Source: M3007 sp037445225 | Lineage (GTDB): Bacteria > Bacteroidota > Bacteroidia > Chitinophagales > Saprospiraceae | NCBI GenBank assembly: GCA_037445225.1 | Contig: JBBIKW010000006.1 | Span: 115,118-179,117, forward strand | DNA length: 64,000 nucleotides | Direction: 5' to 3' | Shown: one piece after another, positions 24,707 through 32,900 of the stretch | How the letters are laid out: every line of letters starts with the position of its first letter | How positions within the stretch are numbered: position 1 is the first letter of the stretch | The notes under the pieces: generated by a model | Databases searched by the model: none | Told to the model about the DNA's origin: nothing | What the model saw: the letters and a program-made list of their open reading frames with translations, nothing else | Made by a program: the position numbers and the translations under genes

Positions 24707-25285
24707 TTATTTTGGCGGAGGGTGGCTTTCTGTCTCTGGACTAAGCAGGGGAGCCTCCCGCCGTTCATCGGCTGGCAGATAATGTCGGCGGATGATTTCC
24801 AAGTGGTGCAGGTGATGGCCAGCGATAATGAAGAAGAGCGCCCGAGGCGTCGAGCGCCAACCGCTAGCGAGACCTGGGAAGGTCGACTGCGCTTCGGTGC
24901 ATTGTTGGAGCAAAAACAGCGTGTTGTCGCGCACGGCTTTCCACTCCAACGCCAAATCTCTCAGCGTTCGCCGCGAGACGTCTACTTCCTCCATCCAAAA
25001 GACGGGATTGAAGCCGGGCAAGGCAATGCGGTCGCCGCGCATAAAGGAGAGAATGCGAAACGCCATCACCCGTTCGAAGTCGATGAGGTGGAGGATGACC
25101 TCTTTGAGGCTCCATTTGTCGGGCGCATAGCGATAGTCGCCCCTCTCTTCTGGCAAAGCGCGCAACAGCTGTCGCGTAGTGCGGAAGGTGTCTTTGAGCA
25201 GCCGTTGTGCGCTCCGGCGCGGCGGAAGGATCCTCAAATACTGCTCGTGTAGCGGTGCGTATTCGCCTTTCTTGGGCCGTCTCAT
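24707..25285 (-). CDS. DinB family protein
   Basis: 192 residues with a DinB/YfiT four-helix fold: DKWSLKEVILHLIDFERVMAFR supplies the first conserved His, and the C-terminal HHLHHLEIIRRHYL supplies the His pair of the metal site. Members are often metal-dependent thiol transferases acting with bacillithiol or similar thiols, but most are uncharacterised. ATG 25285 overlaps the preceding stop as ATGA, so it is translationally coupled to the AtpI-like gene. A second, larger DinB-type protein is at 63041. The C-terminal PLLSPETESHPPPK end looks disordered. Confidence 0.87.
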   Translation of the reverse strand: MRRPKKGEYAPLHEQYLRILPPRRSAQRLLKDTFRTTRQLLRALPEERGDYRYAPDKWSLKEVILHLIDFERVMAFRILSFMRGDRIALPGFNPVFWMEEVDVSRRTLRDLALEWKAVRDNTLFLLQQCTEAQSTFPGLASGWRSTPRALFFIIAGHHLHHLEIIRRHYLPADERREAPLLSPETESHPPPK

Positions 25286-25674
25286 GTGCGGGCAAGGCGG
25301 GTCATAAACCAGACTTCATACGCCGTGTAAACTACGTAGAGCAATAGCAGGACCGCCACGTACCAGGCGTTCTCGGGGCGGGCCGTCTCTCGATAAATAA
25401 ACAGCGGTATGAGTGCTGCGAGCATTTTGCCCAAGACGGAGGCCATCACCAGCTGGATGAATGCAGCCTTGTTGGCACTGGACACGGCGTGCCTCCCTGC
25501 GATGTAGAGCGCGCCGCAGAGCGCTGCAAAAAGGACAGCTATTCCTACAGCAAAAAGGGCATGCGGACGTGCCGCCGGCACCGCCCAAAGCAAGGCAGCC
25601 GTGGCAAGCGCAGCCATTCCCGTAACGCTGAGGAGCGAGATCAGAAAGGTTCGAAGGCCCATGAGCAAAAGCAT
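25282..25674 (-). CDS. AtpI-like small integral membrane protein
   Basis: 130 residues from ATG 25674, overlapping the atpZ stop as TAATG. About four hydrophobic segments (FLISLLSVTGMAALATAALLWAV, ALFAVGIAVLFAALCGALYIAG, FIQLVMASVLGKMLAALIPLFIY, NAWYVAVLLLLYVVYTAYEVWF). In Bacteroidota a protein of this kind often lies between atpZ and atpB and is thought to help assemble or supply ions to the F-type ATPase. Sequence identity with AtpI is only by topology and position, so this is inference. The downstream gene is DinB, not atpB. Confidence 0.7.
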   Translation of the reverse strand: MLLLMGLRTFLISLLSVTGMAALATAALLWAVPAARPHALFAVGIAVLFAALCGALYIAGRHAVSSANKAAFIQLVMASVLGKMLAALIPLFIYRETARPENAWYVAVLLLLYVVYTAYEVWFMTRLART

Positions 25675-25898
25675 TATTTCAGCCGGCGATATAGCGATAC
25701 CAGGGCGGCGAGGAGAAACAGCACTGTTAAGAAGACCGCCCAAGTAGGTCGCTCTAGTCCCAAGTAGTCGTCGAGCCAACGCCCGAGCAGCACCCCCGCT
25801 ACACAGGCGCCCAACAGCTCGAAGGCTAAACCGCTGTACCGCGCCCACTCGCGCAGGGAAGACCTATGCCTTGGCGGCGGCGATTTTTTCTGCGACAT
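25674..25898 (-). CDS. atpZ: AtpZ/AtpI family protein
   Basis: 74 residues, the usual size. Two membrane segments around GLAFELLGACVAGVLLGRWLDDYLGL and PTWAVFLTVLFLLAALVSLYRRL, with the family's Gly-Arg-Trp-Leu-Asp turn. AtpZ is a small inner-membrane accessory of F-type ATP synthases, proposed to aid Mg2+/Ca2+ handling or assembly. Its start overlaps the bactofilin end by 35 bp and its stop overlaps the next start, so all are on one transcript. Confidence 0.85.
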   Translation of the reverse strand: MSQKKSPPPRHRSSLREWARYSGLAFELLGACVAGVLLGRWLDDYLGLERPTWAVFLTVLFLLAALVSLYRRLK

Positions 25899-26304
25899 CT
25901 TTCGACGAGGGCTGAGAGGAGCCGATAGAAGCGCCGGTTTCCATCTTGCAATTGACGTTGAAGCGTGCGCCGCTCTGCACCACCAACTTGTTGGTGGTCA
26001 CCTCGCCGGCAATCTCGGCTGTCTCGCGCACATTGAGCAGCTCGCTTACCTTTAAGATGCCCTTGAAGTAGCCCTCTATGACGGCGTTGGCGCAGATGAT
26101 TTCGCCTTCTACTCGCCCCGTCTGGCCGATGATGATTTTAGACTTGCACGTGACCTTGCCTTTTACTGTGCCGTCGATGCGCAAGTCGCTGTCGCAGTTC
26201 AGGGTGCCTTCCAGCGTTGTTCCTTTCACTAAAGCGTTGAAGGCACTCGGTGCAGCGCCCGTGCTTGCGTTGACCTCTTCGGTGTTTTTACTGCTGCCAA
26301 ACAT
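25864..26304 (-). CDS. Bactofilin (polymer-forming cytoskeletal protein)
   Basis: 146 residues. The core (about residues 24-120) is a regular right-handed beta-helix, shown by hydrophobic positions repeating every few residues in LEGTLNCDSDLRIDGTVKGK and VTCKSKIIIGQTGRVEGEII. Short Ser/Thr/Ala-rich tails flank it, as in other bactofilins. They assemble without nucleotide into filaments at the membrane and influence cell shape and wall growth. It is the first gene of the overlapping set bactofilin-atpZ-atpI-like-DinB. Association with AtpZ is recurrent in Bacteroidota, as far as I recall, without a proven link. Confidence 0.93.
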   Translation of the reverse strand: MFGSSKNTEEVNASTGAAPSAFNALVKGTTLEGTLNCDSDLRIDGTVKGKVTCKSKIIIGQTGRVEGEIICANAVIEGYFKGILKVSELLNVRETAEIAGEVTTNKLVVQSGARFNVNCKMETGASIGSSQPSSKDVAEKIAAAKA

Positions 26305-26352
26305 AGGAAGTCGGTGTTTGAGTGATTAAGAATGTGGTTCAACAAAAACAAA

Positions 26353-26378
26353 GGACTTCCGCAAACCTACGGAAGTCC
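26353..26378 (-). terminator. Rho-independent terminator after porP/sprF-like gene
   Basis: Perfect 9-bp stem GGACTTCCG / CGGAAGTCC around an 8-base loop; on the minus strand it is followed by TTTGTTTTTGTT. It lies between the PorP stop and the bactofilin start. Confidence 0.8.
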
Positions 26379-26507
26379 CACACTTTGTTTAGCCTAAAAA
26401 ATACGGAAGGATGTAAAATACCTACCTCAAGTAGCATTTTCACTGCTGTCGTCGCCACGGGTAACCCCTTCTCTGGAGGATACTCCTCGGTTAGGCGGGG
26501 TTGTCCG

Positions 26508-27557
26508 TTAGAAGTTTGGGCAATATACGCCGCGGCGTTCGGGACCGCAGACTTTGTACACGAGGGCGAACTCGAAGGCGCCGTTGCCGTTGGAGGCGGC
26601 GGAGAGGCTGGACGTGTTGATGTCGTAGCTGAAGCCCACCGAGAACTGCTCGTAGTCGAAGCGCGTGCTGAGGATGAAGGCATCCACCAGCTTGCCCGAG
26701 TTGAGGCGGTTCGCTACTCGCGCCCAAGCGCCCAGTTGAAAGGCTTGTGCGGTGCGGCGGCTGTTGCCCAAGAGGAACTTAAAGGAGTTGCCGGCATTGA
26801 CCTGAAACGAAGGGCCTTGAAAGAAGGTCACCACTCCCGGCAGCATGCCGAAGCGCTTGCCGGGCATGAATTCGCCGCCGAGATGGAAAGTGAATTTGCT
26901 GTACAGCGGAATGTTTTGGTTGCCAAACGACTGGTTAGCGCGGTTGAGGTGGCTGAAGGCCGCTCCGAAGTAGAAGTTACTAAACTCGTCGAACACGCTG
27001 AACCACAAGATCCCAGCCGACATGTCTAAGAAGAGGAAGTTGGGGTTTTCAATCACTTCACCGGGCTGGGTCGGGTCGAATTGACCGGCGCCGTTGTTTT
27101 GGCTGGGCCAGCGGAGGGCAGCGCTGTTGATGCTGCGCTGGCTCACGCCAAAGTCTCCGCCAAAAACTAAATAATGGGCCTTACGGCGATAGCCGCCCAT
27201 CTTTTTAGCATAAGAGCCCGACAAGCGCGCTTGCAGGGTGGCAAATTCCGACTCCCCGGCCTTGTCGCCCCACAGCGTGCCGCCGATGCCGAAGTAGTCG
27301 TAGCGTCCCACAGCGATCTTTTGGTCGTAGGAGGCCGAAAAAGTATTGTACGCATTCTGGCGCAACACCGAGGCCCACTGGTTGCGGTAGTTGGCGACAA
27401 ATCGGTGCGAACAGTTCATTACCCCCGTCATCGCCGGGTTTAGGTTTAAGGGACTGAGGTAAAACTGCGAAAAATGAATGTCTTGAGCCCAAACACCCGT
27501 CGACCATAGGCAAAGAGCAAGGCCCAACACGCTAACGCGTAAAGCAGTCTTTTTCAT
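26508..27557 (-). CDS. PorP/SprF family type IX secretion outer-membrane protein
   Basis: 349 residues from ATG 27557; the longer open frame from 27611 has an extra 18 residues before the signal peptide MKKTALRVSVLGLALCLW...AQ. Immediately after cleavage is the family hallmark QDIHFSQFYLSPLNLNPAMTG, followed by alternating aromatic beta strands of an outer-membrane barrel and the end YKVCGPERRGVYCPNF. PorP is a T9SS component; SprF-type members serve specific adhesins such as SprB. The SprB-repeat gene is 10 kb away rather than adjacent. A -7 element is at 27679. Confidence 0.93.
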   Translation of the reverse strand: MKKTALRVSVLGLALCLWSTGVWAQDIHFSQFYLSPLNLNPAMTGVMNCSHRFVANYRNQWASVLRQNAYNTFSASYDQKIAVGRYDYFGIGGTLWGDKAGESEFATLQARLSGSYAKKMGGYRRKAHYLVFGGDFGVSQRSINSAALRWPSQNNGAGQFDPTQPGEVIENPNFLFLDMSAGILWFSVFDEFSNFYFGAAFSHLNRANQSFGNQNIPLYSKFTFHLGGEFMPGKRFGMLPGVVTFFQGPSFQVNAGNSFKFLLGNSRRTAQAFQLGAWARVANRLNSGKLVDAFILSTRFDYEQFSVGFSYDINTSSLSAASNGNGAFEFALVYKVCGPERRGVYCPNF

Positions 27558-27867
27558 AGATGAGCAAAACGATGTTAGGTTGGTTAAAAACATTTGACAG
27601 GTAGCGCACATTTTTCACCGTGGTACCGACAAATCGCCTACCGCAAAAAGCCCCGAGGCGTCGGCACACGAGCTAAGGCAAAGGTAGAACATTCACATTT
27701 GGAGAAATAGTCTTTCTTCGGTTTTCGGTGTTTTTTTAACAGAGGAAGGCACTCGCCTTTGTTGTAGAGGGTTCAACGCTGTAGCGGCAAAGCGTATTAC
27801 AGCGGCAGCCTGTTAAAAGCATAGAGACCACTGGGAAAATAAGCGCTGCTTTGCTGAGAGCAAAAGT
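27558..27867. other. Intergenic region with promoter and a weak hairpin
   Basis: 310 bases without a gene. It holds the TACCTTTG element of the PorP gene and a 7-bp stem (CGCTGTA at 27778-27784, TACAGCG at 27798-27804) lacking a T-run, about 64 nt past the tgt stop; a terminator role is uncertain. Nothing else was seen. Confidence 0.5.
27679..27686 (-). promoter_or_regulatory. Bacteroidota-type promoter, -7 TACCTTTG
   Basis: Exact TAnnTTTG on the minus strand, about 122 nt before the PorP/SprF start at 27557. Confidence 0.6.
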
Positions 27868-28998
27868 TTACGGCCGTCGCGCAATTTGGGCGAGGACATG
27901 GTTTTTCCACGCGATAAAGTCGCCCAACAGGATGTGCTCTCGCGCCCGGCGGACGAGGTCCAGATAAAAGGATAGGTTTTGCAGCGTGGCTAGCTGCATA
28001 CCTAAGATTTCACCGCTCATGAATAGGTGCCTCAGGTATGCGCGCGTGTGTTGGCGGCTGGTAGGTGCCGAGCATTGGGCGTCGATGGGCTCGAAGCAAT
28101 CCTTCCAGCGTTGGTTGCGAATGTTGACGACGCCTTCCCAAGTGTACAAGAGGCCGTGTCGGGCGTTGCGCGTAGGCAGTACACAGTCGAACATATCCAC
28201 GCCAAGCTCAATGCATGCCAAGAGGTTCTCTGGAGTACCCACACCCATCAGGTAACGCGGGCGGTCTTTGGGGAGGATTTCCGTCACCAGCGCGGTCATG
28301 GCATACATGTCTTCTGCGGGTTCGCCTACGGAAAGCCCTCCAATGGCATTGCCCGGACAGTCGAAGCGGGCTATCGTCTCTGCAGAAATGCGGCGGAGTT
28401 CCGCATAGGTACTGCCTTGTACAATAGGGAAGAGCATCTGCCGATAGCCGTAGAGCGGCCCCGTCTCGCCGAAGCGCCGCACGCAGCGCGCGAGCCAGCG
28501 ATGGGTGAGCTCCATAGAGCTTTGGGCATAGCGAAAGTCGCAAGGGTACGGCGTACACTCGTCGAAAGCCATGACGATGTCGGCGCCGATGACGCGCTGG
28601 ATGTCGATGACACCCTCCGGGGTGAAGGTGTGGCGCGAGCCGTCGATATGGCTTTGAAAGGTGACGCCCTCTTCTCGGATCTTTCGCCGATGTGCCAAAG
28701 AATAGACCTGATATCCGCCGCTATCGGTTAGAATGGGGCGCTTCCAGCCATTGAAGCGGTGTAGCCCGCCCGCTTGTTGCAAAACCTCTAATCCTGGGCG
28801 CAAATAGAGGTGATAGGTGTTGCCTAAGATAATTTGCGCTCCAATGTCGGCCTCCAGCTCATGCACGTGCACCGCTTTTACCGCTCCGGCCGTACCTACC
28901 GGCATAAAGATCGGGGTGTCTATGGTGCCGTGGTCGGTGTACAAGCGCCCTGCGCGGGCGCGGCTGTGTGGGTCCGTAGCCAGCAGCTCGAAGGACAT
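27868..28998 (-). CDS. tgt: tRNA-guanine(34) transglycosylase (queuine/preQ1)
   Basis: 376 residues. It swaps guanine-34 for preQ1 in tRNAs with GUN anticodons. Substrate and catalytic regions are intact: LTDSGGYQVYSLAHRRKI with the first Asp, MAFDECTPYPCD, GGLSVGEPAEDMYAM and GVDMFDCVLPTRNARHG with the nucleophilic Asp. The C-terminal zinc site of the Zymomonas enzyme (CXCX2C and His) is mostly absent: here the region is QCSAPTSRQHTRAYLRHLF, then TLQNLSFYL. I recall other Bacteroidota Tgt proteins also lacking the cysteines, so loss of activity is not implied. ATG 28998 is 10 nt after the metallo-hydrolase stop, suggesting an operon. Confidence 0.95.
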   Translation of the reverse strand: MSFELLATDPHSRARAGRLYTDHGTIDTPIFMPVGTAGAVKAVHVHELEADIGAQIILGNTYHLYLRPGLEVLQQAGGLHRFNGWKRPILTDSGGYQVYSLAHRRKIREEGVTFQSHIDGSRHTFTPEGVIDIQRVIGADIVMAFDECTPYPCDFRYAQSSMELTHRWLARCVRRFGETGPLYGYRQMLFPIVQGSTYAELRRISAETIARFDCPGNAIGGLSVGEPAEDMYAMTALVTEILPKDRPRYLMGVGTPENLLACIELGVDMFDCVLPTRNARHGLLYTWEGVVNIRNQRWKDCFEPIDAQCSAPTSRQHTRAYLRHLFMSGEILGMQLATLQNLSFYLDLVRRAREHILLGDFIAWKNHVLAQIARRP

Positions 28999-29008
28999 AG
29001 CAATAGGT

Positions 29009-29653
29009 CTACAGAAAGGGGTTATACATGCGCTCGTGTCGGATGGTGGTCTGCGGACCGTGCCCAGCGTAGACGACGGTAGCGTCCGGCAAGGTAAGCA
29101 GCTGGGTGCGAATACTCTCGATCAGGGTAGGGTGGTGCCCACCCGGTAGGTCGGTGCGCCCAATGCTCTCATAAAAGAGCGCATCGCCGGCCATCACAAA
29201 ACCCGATGAGGCACAGTAAAAGGATACTCCACCAGGGCTGTGTCCCGGCGTAAAGCGCACCTCCAGCTGCGTATTTCCGAAAGTAATGACATCGCCGGCC
29301 TCCAAAAAGTGCTCCGGCATTGGAGAGGGCTCTGGGCGCGGCAGCCCGTATAGCGCGCATATGGAGGGGTAATTTTCTAATAGCGGGCGTTCAAGGCGGT
29401 GGCACTCCGGCAAAAGCCCCCAGGTGCGATAGACAAAAGCGTTGCCAAACACGTGATCGATATGGGCGTGTGTCAGCAAAAGCCGAACGGGCCGAAGCCG
29501 AAGCGCCGATAAGCGTTCCTGCAGCTGCGCGCACTCCTGCGGCGTGTAGCACCCCGGGTCGATCAGTACGGCTTCGCCGCTCTCATCGAAGACGATATAC
29601 GTGTTCTCCGCAAAGGGATTGACCTCCATCCAAATAACAGATGTACTTGCCAT
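29009..29653 (-). CDS. MBL-fold metallo-hydrolase (glyoxalase II-like)
   Basis: 214 residues from ATG 29653; the longer frame to 29869 is not conserved-looking. Metal ligands are visible as LTHAHIDHVFGNAF (HXHXDH), TPGHSPGGVSFY and MAGDALFYESIGRTDLPGG, with the final His in YAGHGPQTTI. The GRTDLPGG pattern is that of the small bacterial glyoxalase-II-like hydrolases, which act on thioesters such as S-lactoylglutathione. The true substrate is unknown. It leads the tgt transcript. TATCCTTG at 29660-29667, one mismatch from the -7 consensus, lies right before the start. Confidence 0.9.
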   Translation of the reverse strand: MASTSVIWMEVNPFAENTYIVFDESGEAVLIDPGCYTPQECAQLQERLSALRLRPVRLLLTHAHIDHVFGNAFVYRTWGLLPECHRLERPLLENYPSICALYGLPRPEPSPMPEHFLEAGDVITFGNTQLEVRFTPGHSPGGVSFYCASSGFVMAGDALFYESIGRTDLPGGHHPTLIESIRTQLLTLPDATVVYAGHGPQTTIRHERMYNPFL

Positions 29654-29947
29654 AACGGGCAAGGATACACACATTTTTGAATATCCCGTGCGATAAGCGG
29701 GCACTTCCGCAGCCTTGCAGCGCACTGCGCAGCGTATCGAAAATTTGAGGCTTCGCTCTACTTCGAACGATGGCACCTCGGCCTTTTTTTGTTTTTTTAA
29801 ATGCTTGTTAAACAGGTTTTTAGCAATAAAAAGCCGTCCTAAAAGCCCCTCGAAGTATCCTACTCCCAAAGGTAAAAGTGTCTGCGAATGCCGCGCGCAG
29901 CTGCTGGACTTTCGCTTCGTGAAACAGGTATTTATCAGCTAAAAACT
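29654..29947. other. Divergent intergenic region
   Basis: 294 bases between the metallo-hydrolase and the giant adhesin gene. Besides the weak TATCCTTG for the minus-strand gene, no clear TAnnTTTG for the plus-strand gene was seen. Confidence 0.4.
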
Positions 29948-32900
29948 ATGGGAAAAGACGACATGAAAAGTCTACGCTATTTTTTGCGAGGAAAAAAAGA
30001 AGGGTACCGGCTCATGGCGTGGGCCGCTGTGACAGCTTGGACATACCTCGGAGGCCTCGAGACAGCTTTTGCGCAATGCAATCCGCAGGGCAATCCCACG
30101 CGTTGGGAATACACCCTGACGCCCACGGCTATGCTCAATATCGTAGGGCAAGAGTTTTGCACCTCACAGCAGCAAAGCAACGGCTGTTGCGGAGGACCTT
30201 CATACCGATGCTTGGATATAATCTTTCGAGTGGAGAACGGCCCCAACGGCGAGACGTTCAACACCAGCTGTAATGGCCACCTCAACCTTATGACGGCGCA
30301 GGGCAACTTCGATGCTTTGTTCTTTTCCGTGGGCATACCTAATGCGGCGGGGAACAATGTATCCTGTGCTTCGCCAATTTCCATAGGCAACAACTACACC
30401 CTTTCGCTGCTGTTCAACGGTACGGCTGGCAGTCAATTGTCGGCACATCTGCAGGTGTACAATGCCATGGGGGTTCCTGTCTATAACGCCATACAGCTGG
30501 TTAGTCCTGGCCAAGCCGTCATGCTGACCTTGTGCAAACCGGGCTTTGGTTGCGTCTCAGACGAGATAGCCTTTGGCTGTTGTACGGCCAGCGCTACGCT
30601 GGCCCTCAACTCGGGCGCCCCCGACACCTTGTGTGCAGGGCAGAGCACGACGCTCCATATTGCAGGCCTAAACGGCCAGCCGCCGTACAGGATTGCGGTG
30701 CGCGCCGCCTCCGCTGCCGATACGACGTACTTCGATGTGGTAGTGCCTAGTGACGGCGATAGCAACTCCAACCGAGACACGATTTTGGTGCCCATCGCGC
30801 CGGCTCAGACGACGATGTATTGCGCCGTAAGTGTGGAAGACGGGGCCGGTTGTGTTCAACCGCTGCTGAGCAACAACAAGGCCACAGTGGTGGTGCTTCC
30901 GGCTCCGACGGTTTCGGCAGGACCCGACCAAGCCATCTGTCAGGGACAAACGGCTACGCTCAGCGCAACCATAGGCAATGGAGTGAGTGGCGGCACCTGG
31001 AGCGGAGGTATTGGCATATTCTCCAACCCTAATGCATTGACAACCACGTATACTCCAGCACCCAGCGAGTACGGAAAGACCATAGCCCTCGTGTTTACGG
31101 CGAACAACCCACCGGGGCCTTGCACCTCCGTATCCGATACGGTGCTGCTCACGGTACTGGCACCCACCAGCCTGACGTGCAACGACAAGGTCATCGTCGC
31201 CCTTGATCAAACGGGCATGGCTGCCGTTTATCCCGACATGCTCTTGGAAATGCCTCAGCCCAACGGCAACTACCTCGTGGAGGTGTTTGTCAACGGCCTG
31301 CCGGTAGGCAACAAAGTGGACTGCTCGTACATAGGCAAAAATGTGGTAGGCCGCGTCACCGACCTGTGCACCGGTGTCCGCTGCTCGACGCTGATCATGG
31401 TCATGGATAATTTGCCGCCCACCATAACGTGCGCCGACATCACGCTGGCCTGCGCCGTGATGAACTACACTCCACAAGCCCTGGCGGCCTTTGGCGTCGC
31501 CGGCGCCTACCCTCAAGTGCAGGACAACTGCGGCAACTTTACCTTGAGCTATATCGATATCTGGCAGGACCTCGACTGCAATGCCCCTTACATCGGCTAC
31601 GCCCTGCGTACCTGGACGGCCACCGATGCGCAAAACCAAAAGTCGACGTGCTCTCAGTATATTTACTTCGAAAACAGAGGTCTCGACGCGGTGCAGATAC
31701 CGGCCGACGTCACCCTAACGTGCGGAAGCACAGCCCCCGACACTTCGATCCAGGCAACCGGCGTGCCTTTTGTCACTTTCAACGGAGTAGCCTTCCCGAT
31801 CTTCCCACCATCTAAAGTAGGGCAGTGCCGCCTCAGCGTTTTTTATACGGATAAAATCTTCCCGCTCTGTGCCGGCGCCTACACGGTGTTGCGCGAATGG
31901 ACACTGCTCGACGGATGCCGGCCTACCGTGCAAAGCGGGCCCAATGCCAACCCGCGCACCTGGGTGCAGCGCATCTCGGTCGTCGACCAACAGGGCCCTA
32001 CTTTCGCCAATTGCCCATCGGACCTGACCGTCAGTACCGACCCGCTCAACTGCTGTGCTACGGCTTCTTTGCCGTCGGTAGTGCTGCAGGATGCCTGCGC
32101 TGGGGCGCGCAACCTTTCGGCAACTATCCAGGTGCGGCATCCCATCACGGGCAATGTCCTGGAAACCAAGGAGGTATCGGCTGCGCTGATGTCCATTCCG
32201 GGTAGCTCGGACAAGCGCGCGCTTTTCGCCCTTACGCCTTGCTTACCCATCGGCACCCATACGGTAGTTTACCACGCCGAAGACAGCTGCGGCAATACGG
32301 CTACCTGCTCTTTCGCCCTGACGGTTCGCGATTTAATGCCTCCTCAGGTGAGCTGCATCGAGATTGCCCAGGTGGCCTTGGGCATCGACGGCATGGCCCT
32401 CGTAAACGCCTCGACTTTTGACAAGGGCTCCTACGATGCCTGCGGTTCGGTGTATTTCAAGGCGCGCCGTACCCAGGACAACTCCTGTCAGCCCACTACG
32501 CACTTTGTGGATCGGGTAAAGTTTTGCTGTGAGGATGTGGGCGACACTATCGAAGTTATCCTTCGCATCTACGATGCTCCGCCGCCTGCTGGGCCGATCT
32601 CACCCGACACGGTCGTAGGCAACTTCAACGAGTGCATCGTGCAGGTGTATGTTGAGGACAAGCTCAAGCCCATCTGTACACCGCCGGCGCACGCTGCGGT
32701 GAGTTGTGAGAATTTCGACCCCAGCCTGTGGGCTTATGGGATGGCTACCTGCTCCGATAATTGCTGTGTAGACACCATCATCACCTTGGTGAACTACAAC
32801 CAGTTCGATACGCTGTGCAACCGCGGCACTATCGTGCGCATCTTCCGCGTCGTGGATTGCGGCGGGCAAAGCACCACTTGCACGCAGCGCATCGCAGTGC

